DNA of 64,000 nucleotides from Mytilus edulis (lineage: Eukaryota; Mollusca; Bivalvia; Mytilida; Mytilidae): assembly GCF_963676685.1 (NCBI RefSeq), contig NC_092354.1, positions 13,832,746-13,896,745 of the forward strand, given 5' to 3'. The position numbers and the translations under genes are program-made. This document shows, one piece after another, positions 12,213 to 23,600 of this stretch (position 1 is its first letter; the number at the start of each line of letters is the position of its first letter). The notes under the pieces were generated by a model, which worked only from the letters and a program-made list of their open reading frames with translations, was not told where the DNA came from and did not search any database.

Positions 12213-12820
12213 TTAGTTCCGACGCAAAGACCTTATCAGTGACCCAATATTGACGCCAAAATATGCAATCTTTAATGACCTGACAACAGTATCGTAACTA
12301 TATCCCTTCTTAATAAGTCTATTCAAAGGTTTTGTAAGTTTCTGAGGTGAATACTGACACCTTTGTGCTTTATAAAGAATATTTCCATAAAAAAATGGAT
12401 GTGAAATACCTGAACGTATAAGAAGTCTGCATGTTGAGCTATATTTACGAATGATGTCTTGATACCGATGATAAAATTTAGTGAATGTTTTGACTAGCTC
12501 GTGATATCGAAAACCCTGGTGTAATAATTTTTCAGTAATACATAAATTTCTCTCGTTAAAATCTAAAACATTGTTGCATACACGAGCGAATCGTACAAGT
12601 TGAGATATATAAACACCGTAAGATGGTGACAAGGGACCGTCACCATCTAAAAACGGATAATTAACGATAGGAAATGAAAAATCATCCCTTTTATCATAAA
12701 TTTTAGTATTCAGCTTTCCGTTAGTGATATAGATATCAAGATCGAGGAAAGGGCAGTGGTCATTGTTAGTATTAGCTTTATTTAAAGTAAGTTCAGCAAG
12801 ATAAATTTCGTGTATACCAT
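12213..12820 (-). pseudogene. Penelope-like reverse transcriptase, C-terminal part
   Basis: The minus strand is open without a break from about 12,820 to the stop at 12,213, roughly 200 codons, although no ATG begins it. It contains HCPFLDLDIYI, TKIYDKRDDFSFPIVNYPF and SYGVYISQLVRFARVC, followed by KLLHQGFRYHEL and TKFYHRYQDI. These are the conserved C-terminal (thumb) blocks of Penelope-like reverse transcriptases, in the right order. The catalytic YxDD block should lie upstream and is missing, so the copy is 5'-truncated at about 12,824, where an in-frame stop occurs. No GIY-YIG endonuclease follows. An unbroken 200-codon frame suggests a fairly young insertion. Confidence 0.8.
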
Positions 12821-12939
12821 ATCAGAAGAAGAACGAGCATCATATATATTTATCATACGAACCACTTTGTGTTTACAAGGCGATCAACATTGCTTGAAAG
12901 ATTGTCAGTGTAGGACTTTGAGAGTTGCCTTGAATCCTG

Positions 12940-13075
12940 GTGTCAACACCAGCCCAGTAGTCAACACTTCGGAGTTGCATGAATATCAATAATGTGGTCA
13001 TTTTTATAAATTTCCTGTTTACAAAACTTTGAATTTTTCGAAAAACTGAGGATTTTCTTATCCAAGGCATAGATT
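12940..13075 (+). repeat. Ribozyme-element remnant lacking the ribozyme core
   Basis: Matches the body of the repeat that carries hammerhead-like cores elsewhere (compare 55,325-55,450): CCAGCCCAGTAGTCAACACTTCGG, then ATCAATAATGTGGTCATTTT, then GGCATAGATTACCT. The copy stops before the core. It lies head-to-head beside the PLE fragment. Confidence 0.65.
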
Positions 13076-13077
13076 AC

Positions 13078-13147
13078 CTGAAATCGGTTGACTTGACACT
13101 GTAGCAGAAATCGGTTGACTTAACATTGTAGCCGAAATCGGTTGCAT
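13078..13147 (+). repeat. 28 bp tandem repeat, about 2.5 copies
   Basis: GAAATCGGTTGACTT...GTAGC is repeated twice and followed by a third partial GAAATCGGTTG. A short local minisatellite. Confidence 0.7.
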
Positions 13148-13181
13148 CATGGATAATATTTCAGATGATACAGGAGGAAGA

Positions 13182-13903
13182 TTATTGAGGAGCAAACGGA
13201 GCCGTCACCGAAATATATGGCTGATTATCAGAAAAGCAAACACCATTTATCCATTGATTTGCACTATAACTTGGTAATATGTCTACGTACTTGCTAACCT
13301 TGTCATGTTTGTCCTCTAACACCATCGGCAATTCTTGATCTTGATCTTCCAAAATTCTGGCCTCTACCTCTGCTGCTTCAACTATTCCTTCTTGTTTTAC
13401 ACACTCATACATGCTTCTATATCTGCTTTTTGCTTTAACAGTTCACTTTCTCTTTTAACATATTCTAAACGAACCTTTTCTGCCTCTGCTTTTGCTCTTT
13501 TATGACTCGCTGATGACCCAACTGTTGATCCACTCACTTCCGATAATTCTTCAACTAATTCAAGTTTCTTTTTCTTAATATCGTTACTAATTCTTCTGAC
13601 GACGCTAATACAATTATCAAATAATTCATTGTGATCGTGCAACACTTTTCTGGATTCTTCAGTATTTGTCCTTTGTAAATAATTTTTATAATCTTCTGAA
13701 CGACGACAAAATTCTTTGAAATTTGTATTAACATTTTTCTCTAAATTTCTATAACCCTTTATCATCTGACAGGATGGCAGAGTAACAAATAAATCCTCTA
13801 ACTTAGACCAAACATTGTCAACTTTGTCCTTTAGTTTTTCACTTTGTTCGTCAAACATTGCTTTGCCTTTTACTGTAAATTTCCTTAATCGGCTATCTGA
13901 CAT
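13182..13903 (-). pseudogene. Gag-like coiled-coil protein (BEL/Pao-type?), frameshifted
   Basis: A 168-codon frame (13,903-13,397) starting MSDSRLRKFT is followed by a second frame (13,412-13,182) that continues the same protein after a single frame change near 13,405. The combined product is about 235 residues, rich in Lys, Glu and Asp. Its middle (ASHKRAKAEAEKVRLEY, KQKADIEA, then EAAEVEARILED) is a charged coiled coil like the one preceding the protease in many invertebrate BEL/Pao or gag-like element proteins. There is no zinc knuckle, protease or reverse transcriptase downstream, so it is a fragment. The family call rests on the helix style only; a host coiled-coil exon cannot be excluded. 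Confidence 0.4.
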
Positions 13904-14679
13904 CTGAACCTCAATATCTTTTACTATACCGTTAGGTAGCTAAAACAGTTAGTTAACCAAAACACTCTATGTGGCAAGTACTAATCACTGAATTCATTTT
14001 GACGAATAATGTTTATTATTTGATATGATATACAGTTGTTACAGACATGTGTTGAGTGCGTGTGGTAAAAGCTACAATAGAAAAATGAAAACCTTATACT
14101 AGCTGATAAAAATTACAATTTAAAGAAAACACAGATAAAGGTGAATTTTGGAAACAAAACAATGTATTTATTTATCAAAATACTTAAAAAACTTAGACAA
14201 ATAATCCTACACATGAAAAATACCATAATATATAGTCTTGGCATAAAACATAATGTCTCTGACGGGTTGCCATACTTTAGAAAATTAACAGAATATGTAT
14301 GTGATATGTCTTGTACAATTACTTCTTTTATATTAAATATATTTCAAAAATACATATGCATCTGTATAGAATAAACATCTAATATCAAAAATTAACTTAC
14401 ATATTGGTCTGCCAGCATAGGATGACCAAGTTCTATGAAGATTTAAAACATATTTCACCTTGTTGTGGTACACAACATCTATGAGTATACACAGGAAACA
14501 GGAAATAAACTCTTTAAAGTGAAAGTGAAAGTGAAAGTACTCTTTAAAATGAAACTACAGGTAATTATAAAAATAAAGGTAAAGGTAAATTTACCTGGAT
14601 TGAAAAGTGAGAGTAGTACTTAAATGAAAAGTACAAATGTAAACAATGACAATTAGGCAAAATAAATAAAGTTAACAAA

Positions 14680-14979
14680 TTATAAAGGGAATGAAAACAG
14701 CACATCCACCACTCCCTTCTTAAATTGATCGTTTCCATATAGAGTGCAATTACTGATCTCATAATCTGATAGGACAGGAGTTATCAAATTTAAAGCAAGC
14801 TTTTCTGGAGTTTTTGATGATTTCAATATTCTGTCAAGAATAACCTTGCTCAATTTAACACCATACTTGGGTGCTCCCACATAGACCATTTCTACACCAT
14901 ACTTGGGTGCTCCCACATAGACCATTTCTACCTTGTTCAATTTTAACACCATACTTGGGTGCTCCCACATAGGCCATTT
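14680..14979 (-). CDS. BEN-domain exon with triplicated 5' end
   Basis: The minus strand encodes GAPKYGVKLSKVILDRIL, then KTPEKLALNLITPVLSDYEI and NCTLYGNDQFKKGVVD. This follows the BEN-domain pattern (DNA- and protein-binding, four helices, nuclear factors) through its second half, and a stop at 14,680 could make it the last exon. The 5' end of the exon occurs three times: GTAG acceptors precede exon starts at 14,979, 14,927 and 14,891, each followed by AAATGG and the YVGAPKYG codons. Starting at 14,927 or 14,891 keeps the BEN frame (36 bp apart). Starting at 14,979 frameshifts after 52 bp and hits a stop. The upstream exon at 15,409-15,480 joins in the correct phase, giving GGE-EM(A/V)YVG. 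The BEN call is by eye. Confidence 0.5.
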   Translation of the reverse strand, partial: KWPMWEHPSMVLKLNKVEMVYVGAPKYGVEMVYVGAPKYGVKLSKVILDRILKSSKTPEKLALNLITPVLSDYEISNCTLYGNDQFKKGVVDVLFSFPL

Positions 14980-15408
14980 CTACAAGTAAATCAGGAAAGT
15001 CTTTAATGAGATATTGTGTATGTACAAGACTTATTTTGGACAAATATCTTTAAACTTCAGAGTATTTCTGTTTTATATCATCTGATGCATCTGGCGTTAA
15101 TAAAAATAAATGCAATTAAAGTAAAATCTAAATCTTTCTTATAGCAGATATTAAAACATATATGCTCGTAGGATCATTTAGTCACTAATTTTAAACAGTA
15201 ATTGTACTGCAGAACAATTCTAAACAGTTATACTAGACCGGATTGGACTAAATAGTATTCAGGTGTATTATTGTAGTATGTAACCAATTTGGCCAAAAAT
15301 AAAAATTCAGGGATTTGCCATTATTTTAGGATATTTTTTTTATTAAAGAATTTCAAAATTGTACACAGCTACAGCTAAAGTCTACATGCCAAATAAATGA
15401 TTTATTAC

Positions 15409-15480
15409 CTTCTCCACCACTTGCTGAATTGTCATCTTCAGATTCTGCTGAAGGTCCTTGTATTACATGTATTATTGATC
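15409..15480 (-). CDS. Small acidic linker exon upstream of the BEN exon
   Basis: A 72 bp minus-strand segment is bounded by a good acceptor (CATTTGTAG before GATC) and donor (GAAG followed by GTAATAAAT). Its only natural reading is SIIHVIQGPSAESEDDNSAS followed by GGE. That is a flexible acidic linker of the kind that precedes BEN domains in invertebrate proteins. It ends one base into a codon, which is completed by AA at the next exon to give Glu. Earlier exons were not found with confidence; a possible one near 16,035-16,060 has a weak acceptor. Confidence 0.45.
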
Positions 15481-15489
15481 CTACAAATG

Positions 15490-17180
15490 GAAAACAGTTA
15501 TCCTTTCTTATATTCTCCCCATGGTCTTATAACATAGAACAAATGACATAATGTAGGTGTGATACTCGATCGCTATAACCTTTAATTCTATATACTACAT
15601 GCATGTATCAAAAACAAACATAATAACCAGTATATCATAATTACAATTCATCGGGGAATACATGTGTCTCTTCTTAGGCTATAGCCAGAGTCGATGGTTA
15701 GAAGGATGACCGCACAGGTTATAAGTGCAAACAAATGGTCACATGTCATGAATATTCGTGAACGTACAATGAACTAAGTTTTATTTAATACAAACAGACA
15801 GGCAATTGCTAATCAATAAAAGATTTTGTAATATGTTAATACAGGTGATCTAACATCAACACCAAGGATTAATCAAGTAGCTCAAGTAACTTATTATTCA
15901 AATAATAAAATAGAAATAATCCAATACCAAATCATAAGTGTAATTTATAATTAATGTTGTTATAAATTCAAATTTAACTGGAGTATTATTGTAAGAATCT
16001 TTGAAATCAATCTACAATTGCCATTTCTTACCATTAGCAGTCTCATCCTCAAAAATCTTTTTTTGTTAGGGTCAGTGATTGTTTACTTCATAACTTTCAA
16101 TATCGACAGTTTCCATAAAAAAATACCATCCTCTCTTTACTTTTCATGATTGAATTTATGTTAAAAAAGTGGTATATGAAAGATTTTTTTTATAAGTTTC
16201 ACATAATCTTAAAATGAACAATGATCAATGTTACTGAGTTCAGGCTGATTGAACCTAAACGTCTTATTATGGTGTTGGCCTTTGTTGTTTTCAGCCTTAA
16301 GTTTGTCACATTTTTTCACGAGGGAGCCTTCAATAGCATTGTTAAAAGCCGTACGGGTGTTACAATTTTTGTAAATTGGTCTAATCATAGTTTCTTTATT
16401 AGAAACCATACCGAATCTAATAATGAAATGTGTATGTTTGAATTACTTAATTAAGTTATACACTTTAAAAAAAATATATTTACATTAAATTGTAAAAATA
16501 TTCGAATTAGCTCTGGCCGCGAAATAGCTTTGTTGTGCTCCTGCGACGAGAAATTATAAAACATGTCTGACATGTTCCTTTTGCAGAAAATTTTTAAGGT
16601 TAAAAATTATGTATGTATTCAACTTTCAGAGTTGCTGATGAAGGTAAATCTTTTAAGACTTTTGAAATTTATAAAGATTTGTTTCCCCGTATTCAAATAG
16701 GGAGATGTAGAATTATTGGCAATGAGACAACTTTCAAACAGAGAACAAAGAACGTGGATTAAATGGCTATAACTTCATTACACCAATGACCACAAGGAAA
16801 TGTTTGTATTGAGAATGACAGTAACGTTGTGTTTTGATTTCCTAGTTAGTATATTTATACAAGTGCATAACACTTATAATAAGTTATTTTTGATACTCTT
16901 GGTTTTGTACATTCCCAGAACAAGTTTTGTTTCTCTTTTCCCTCAACTTTAAATAAGTACAAAGCAGCGGAGGTCAATACTTGTGATCGTGATAGATGCA
17001 TTATCTATAAGTAGAAAACTGAATAAAATTTACCTTAAAACTTTTCCGCTAAGACACATATCTGTTTCTTACGGAAGAATTTGATATAAAACTAGAAATG
17101 TATGGCAATTTTCTCGGAAAACAACTGTAACTGTATGTATTAGATATTGAAGCGTTAAAGATGACTTGCTTGTAAGATTG
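15490..17180. other. Probable intron or intergenic DNA, no supported gene
   Basis: AT-rich. The minus-strand 66-codon frame at 16,209-16,409 and its plus-strand mirror have no recognisable domain. It could hold 5' exons of the BEN gene, but none is convincing. Confidence 0.4.
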
Positions 17181-17188
17181 CCTGGAAG

Positions 17189-17219
<31 letters not shown>

Positions 17220-17221
17220 TA

Positions 17222-17478
17222 TACATAAGTACGTCTGAGTCAGTGACAACCCTACAACAGATGTATCCATCGGATCGCCATCAATGATGGTGATACATGG
17301 CTGTGTACATATATATATATATACAACTCGTCTAAACATCAACCCAACAATGTTAGATCTGTAAATTTGCTTTCGCAAATTTTTGGTTCTTCCCTCGCCG
17401 GGATTCGAACCCATGCTACTGTGATATCGTGACACCAAATCGCCTGCACTGCAGCCGTCCCGCTAGACCACACGACAT
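17222..17478 (-). mobile_element. tRNA-derived SINE, isolated inverted copy
   Basis: A single minus-strand copy: head starting GTCGTGTGGTCTAGCGGG, B box GGTTCGAATCC (complement at about 17,400-17,410), body, and end ACGTACTTAT running into (TA)n at about 17,200-17,222. It shows where the SINE itself begins and ends, because its flanks are (AT)n on both sides rather than the ~190 bp spacer found in the tandem array. An internal (AT) expansion occurs at 17,307-17,323. Confidence 0.75.
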
Positions 17479-17490
17479 ATATATATATAT

Positions 17491-17640
17491 GCAGTGCAGG
17501 CGATTTGGTGTCACGATATCACAGTAGCATGGGTTCAAACCCGGTGAGGGAAGAACCAAAAATTTGCGAAAGCAAATTTACAGATCTAACATTGTTGGGT
17601 TGATGTTTAGACGAGTTATATATATATATATATGAGAAAG
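17491..17640 (+). mobile_element. SINE copy, 5'-truncated, head-to-head with the previous one
   Basis: Starts within the head (GCAGTGCAGGCG) after ~14 bp of (AT)n and runs to GACGAGTT, then (AT)n. The B box is altered to GGTTCAAACCC. With the preceding inverted copy it forms a long inverted repeat with an AT spacer. Confidence 0.7.
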
Positions 17641-20600
17641 CAAATTTACAAATTTTCCCGGCGAGGGAAAAACCAAAAATTTGCGAAAGCAAATTTACAG
17701 ATCTAACATTGTTGGGTTGATGTTTAGACGAGTTGTATATACATTATGTACACAGCCATGTATCACCATCATTGATGGCGATCCGATGGATACATCTGTT
17801 GTAGAGTTGTCACTGACTCAGACGTACTTATAAATATAATTATTTTCTGTGACTGTATATTACATTAATTTGTAGGATCCTTTACTATAGATAATTTAGC
17901 TGATCTGTAACTATAACATCTTCATGCCTTATATATCATGTACTGTAGTACGCCGCTAGATTAAAACTGACGAGGAAAGGTAACACACGGCCAGCGAAAG
18001 CTCTTTTGTTTGAGAGCCCAGGTGGTCGTGTGGTCTAGCGGGACGGCTGCAGTGCAGGCGATTTGGTGTCACGATATCACAGTAGCATGGGTTCGAATCC
18101 CGGCGAGGGAAGAACCAAAAATTTGCGAAAGCAAATTTACAGATCTAACATTGTTGGGTTGATGTTTAGACGAGTTGTATATACATTATGTACACAGCCA
18201 TGTATCACCATCATTGATGGCGATCCGATGGATACATCTGTTGTAGAGTTGTCACTGACTCAGACGTACTTATAAATATAATTATTTTCTGTGACTGTAT
18301 ATTACATTAATTTGTAGGATCCTTTACTATAGATAATTTAGCTGATCTGTAACTATAACATCTTCATGCCTTATATATCATGTACTGTAGTACGCCGCTA
18401 GATTAAAACTGACGAGGAAAGGTAACACACGGCCAGCGAAAGCTCTTTTTTTTTTGAGAGCCCAGGTGGTCGTGTGGTCTAGCGGGACGGCTGCAGTGCA
18501 GGCGATTTGGTGTCACGATATCACAGTAGCATGGGTTCGAATCCCGGCGAGGGAAAAACCAATTTACAGATCTAACATTGTTGGGTTGATGTTTAGACGA
18601 GTTGTATATACATTATGTACACAGCCATGTATCACCATCATTGATGGCGATCCGATGGATACATCTGTTGTAGAGTTGTCACTGACTCAGACGTACTTAT
18701 AAATATAATTATTTTCTGTGACTGTATATTACATTAGTTTGTAGGATCCTTTACTATAGATAATTTAGCTGATCTGTAACTATAACATCTACATGCCTTA
18801 TATATCATGTACTGTAGTACGCCGCTAGATTAAAACTGACGAGGAAAGGTAACACACGGCCAGCGAAAGCTCTTTTGTTTGAGAGCCCAGGTGGTCGTGT
18901 GGTCTAGCGGGACGGCTGCAGTGCAGGCGATTTGGTGTCACGATATCACAGTAGCATGGGTTCGAATCCCGGCGAGGGAAGAACCAAAAATTTGCGAAAG
19001 CAAATTTACAGATCTAACATTGTTGGGTTGATGTTTAGACGAGTTGTATATACATTATGTACACAGCCATGTATCACCATCATTGATGGCGATCTGATGG
19101 ATACATCTGTTGTAGAGTTGTCACTGACTCAGACGTACTTATAAATATAATTATTTTCTGTGACTGTATATTACATTAATTTGTAGGATCCTTTACTATA
19201 GATAATTTAGCTGATCTGTAACTATAACATCTTCATGCCTTATATATCATGTACTGTAGTACGCCGCTAGATTAAAACTGACGAGGAAAGGTAACACACG
19301 GCCAGCGAAAGCTCTTTTTTTTGAGAGCCCAGGTGGTCTAGCGGGACGGCTGCAGTGCAGGCGATTTGGTGTCACGATATCACAGTAGCATGGGTTCGAA
19401 TCCCGGCGAGGGAAGAACCAAAAATTTGCGAAAGCAAATTTACAGATCTAACATTGTTGGGTTGATGTTTAGACGAGTTGTATATACATTATGTACACAG
19501 CCATGTATCACCATCATTGATGGCGATCCGATGGATACATCTGTTGTAGAGTTGTCACTGACTCAGACGTACTTATAAATATAATTATTTTCTGTGACTG
19601 TATATTACATTAATTTGTAGGATCCTTTACTATAGATAATTTAGCTGATCTGTAACTATAACATCTTCATGCCTTATATATCATGTACTGTAGTACGCCG
19701 CTAGATTAAAACTGATCTTCATGCCTTATATATCATGTACTGTAGTACGCCGCTAGATTAAAACTGACGAGGAAAGGTAACACACGGCCAGCGAAAGCTC
19801 TTTTGTTTTTGAGAGCCCAGGTGGTCGTGTGGTCTAGCGGGACGGCTGCAGTGCAGGCGATTTGGTGTCACGATATCACAGTAGCATGGGTTCGAATCCC
19901 GGCGAGGGAAGAACCAAAAATTTGCGAAAGCAAATTTACAGATCTAACATTGTTGGGTTGATGTTTAGACGAGTTGTATATACATTATGTACACAGCCAT
20001 GTATCACCATCATTGATGGCGATCCGATGGATACATCTGTTGTAGAGTTGTCACTGACTCAGACGTACTTATAAATATAATTATTTTCTGTGACTGTATA
20101 TTACATTAATTTGTAGGATCCTTTACTATAGATAATTTAGCTGATCTGTAACTATAACATCTTCATGCCTTATATATCATGTACTGTAGTACGCCGCTAG
20201 ATTAAAACTGACGAGGAAAGGTAACACACGGCCAGCGAAAGCTCTTTTTTTGAGAGCCCAGGTGGTCTAGCGGGACGGCTGCAGTGCAGGCGATTTGGTG
20301 TCACGATATCACAGTAGCATGGGTTCGAATCCCGGCGAGGGAAGAACCAAAAATTTGCGAAAGCAAATTTACAGATCTAACATTGTTGGGTTGATGTTTA
20401 GACGAGTTGTATATACATTATGTACACAGCCATGTATCACCATCATTGATGGCGATCCGATGGATACATCTGTTGTAGAGTTGTCACTGACTCAGACGTA
20501 CTTATAAATATAATTATTTTCTGTGACTGTATATTACATTAATTTGTAGGATCCTTTACTATAGATAATTTAGCTGATCTGTAACTATAACATCTTCATG

Positions 20601-23600
20601 CCTTATATATCATGTACTGTAGTACGCCGCTAGATTAAAACTGACGAGGAAAGGTAACACACGGCCAGCGAAAGCTCTTTTTTTTTTGAGAGCCCAGGTG
20701 GTCGTGTGGTCTAGCGGGACGGCTGCAGTGCAGGCGATTTGGTGTCACGATATCACAGTAGCATGGGTTCGAATCCCGGCGAGGGAAAAACCAAAAATTT
20801 GCAAAAGCAAATTTACAGATCTAACATTGTTGGGTTGATGTTTAGACGAGTTGTATATACATTATGTACACAGCCATGTATCACCATCATTGATGGCGAT
20901 CCGATGGATACATCTGTGGTAGAGTTGTCACTGACTCAGACGTACTTATAAATATAATTATTTTCTGTGACTGTATATTACATTAATTTGTAGGATCCTT
21001 TACTATAGATAATTTAGCTGATCTGTAACTATAACATCTTCATGCCTTATATATCATGTACTGTAGTACGCCGCTAGATTAAAACTGACGAGGAAAGGTA
21101 ACACACGGCCAGCGAAAGCTCTTTTGTTTTTTAGAGCCCAGGTGGTCGTGTGGTCTAGCGGGACGGCTGCAGTGCAGGCGATTTGGTGTCACGATATCAC
21201 AGTAGCATGGGTTCGAATCCCGGCGAGGGAAGAACCAAAAATTTGCGAAAGCAAATTTACAGATCTAACATTGTTGGGTTGATGTTTAGACGAGTTGTAT
21301 ATACATTATGTACACAGCCATGTATCACCATCATTGATGGCGATCCGATGGATACATCTGTTGTAGAGTTGTCACTGACTCAGACGTACTTATAAATATA
21401 ATTATTTTCTGTGACTGTATATTACATTAATTTGTAGGATCCTTTACTATAGATAATTTAGCTGATCTGTAACTATAACGTCTTCATGCCTTATATATCA
21501 TGTACTGTAGTACGCCGCTAGATTAAAACTGACGAGGAAAGGTAACACACGGCCAGCGAAAGCTCTTTTGTTTTTTAGAGCCAGGTGGTCGTGTGGTCTA
21601 GCGGGACGGCTGCAGTGCAGGCGATTTGGTGTCACGATATCACAGTAGCATGGGTTCGAATCCCGGCGAGGGAAGAACCAAAAATTTGCGAAAGCAAATT
21701 TACAGATCTAACATTGTTGGGTTGATGTTTAGACGAGTTGTATATACATTATGTACACAGCCATGTATCACCATCATTGATGGCGATCCGATGGATACAT
21801 CTGTTGTAGAGTTGTCACTGACTCAGACGTACTTATAAATATAATTATTTTCTGTGACTGTATATTACATTAATTTGTAGGATCCTTTACTATAGATAAT
21901 TTAGCTGATCTGTAACTATAACATCTTCATGCCTTATATATCATGTACTGTAGTACGCCGCTAGATTAAAACTGACGAGGAAAGGTAACACACGGCCAGC
22001 GAAAGCTCTTTTTTTGAGAGCCCAGGTGGTCGTGTGGTCTAGCGGGACGGCTGCAGTGCAGGCGATTTGGTGTCACGATATCACAGTAGCATGGGTTCGA
22101 ATCCCGGCGAGGGAAGAACCAAAAATTTGCGAAAGCAAATTTACAGATCTAACATTGTTGGGTTGATGTTTAGACGAGTTGTATATACATTATGTACACA
22201 GCCATGTATCACCATCATTGATGGCGATCCGATGGATACATCTGTTGTAGAGTTGTCACTGACTCAGACGTACTTATACATATAATTATTTTCTGTGACT
22301 GTATATTACATTAATTTGTAGGATCCTTTACTATAGATAATTTAGCTGATCTGTAACTATAACATCTTCATGCCTTATATATCATGTACTGTAGTACGCC
22401 GCTAGATTAAAACTGACGAGGAAAGGTAACACACGGCCAGCGAAAGCTCTTTTTTTTGAGAGCCCAGGTGGTCTAGCGGGACGGCTGCAGTGCAGGCGAT
22501 TTGGTGTCACGATATCACAGTAGCATGGGTTCGAATCCCGGCGAGGGAAGAACCAAAAATTTGCGAAAGCAAATTTACAGATCTAACATTGTTGGGTTGA
22601 TGTTTAGACGAGTTGTATATACATTATGTACACAGCCATGTATCACCATCATTGATGGCGATCCGATGGATACATCTGTTGTAGAGTTGTCACTGACTCA
22701 GACGTACTTATAAATATAATTATTTTCTGTGACTGTATATTACATTAATTGGTAGGATCTTTACTATAGATAATTTAGCTGATCTGTAACTATAACATCT
22801 TCATGCCTTATATATCATGTACTGTAGTACGCCGCTAGATTAAAACTGACGAGGAAAGGTAACACAAGGCCAGCGAAAGCTCTTTTTTTTTGAGAGCCCA
22901 GGTGGTCTAGCGGGACGGCTGCAGTGCAGGCGATTTGGTGTCACGATATCACAGTAGCATGGGTTCGAATCCCGGCGAGGGAAGAACCAAAAATTTGCGA
23001 AAGCAAATTTACAGATCTAACATTGTTGGGTTGATGTTTAGACGAGTTGTATATACATTATGTACACAGCCATGTATCACCATCATTGATGGCGATCCGA
23101 TGGATACATCTGTTGTAGAGTTGTCACTGACTCAGACGTACTTATAAATATAATTATTTTCTGTGACTGTATATTACATTAATTGGTAGGATCCTTTACT
23201 ATAGATAATTTAGCTGATCTGTAACTATAACATCTTCATGCCTTATATATCATGTACTGTAGTACGCCGCTAGATTAAAACTGACGAGGAAAGGTAACAC
23301 ACGGCCAGCGAAAGCTCTTTTTTTTGAGAGCCCAGGTGGTCGTGTGGTCTAGCGGGACGGCTGCAGTGCAGGCGATTTGGTGTCACGATAACACAGTAGC
23401 ATGGGTTCGAATCCCGGCGAGGGAAGAACCAAAAATTTGCGAAAGCAAATTTACAGATCTAACATTGTTGGGTTGATGTTTAGACGAGTTGTATATACAT
23501 TATGTACACAGCCATGTATCACCATCATTGATGGCGATCCGATGGATACATCTGTTGTAGAGTTGTCACTGACTCAGACGTACTTATACATATAATTATT

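Noticed and set aside
16035..16060. 25 bp micro-exon (reading IFEDETAN) upstream of the BEN exons
   Set aside because: The donor GTAAGA is good, but the acceptor side is A-rich without a pyrimidine tract.
18025..18115. Functional tRNA gene
   Set aside because: A and B boxes fit, but the sequence between them is too long and irregular for a cloverleaf anticodon arm, and the acceptor ends do not pair well.
18380..18475. Possible hammerhead in the SINE satellite spacer (CTGACGA ... GAAA ... GCTCT/AGAGC)
   Set aside because: The CTGACGA and GAAA boxes and a stem after GAAA are present, but the segment between the boxes does not form stem II and no UH dinucleotide follows the last stem (AGAGCCC). 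GCGAAAGC is better read as a small GNRA hairpin before a T-run.
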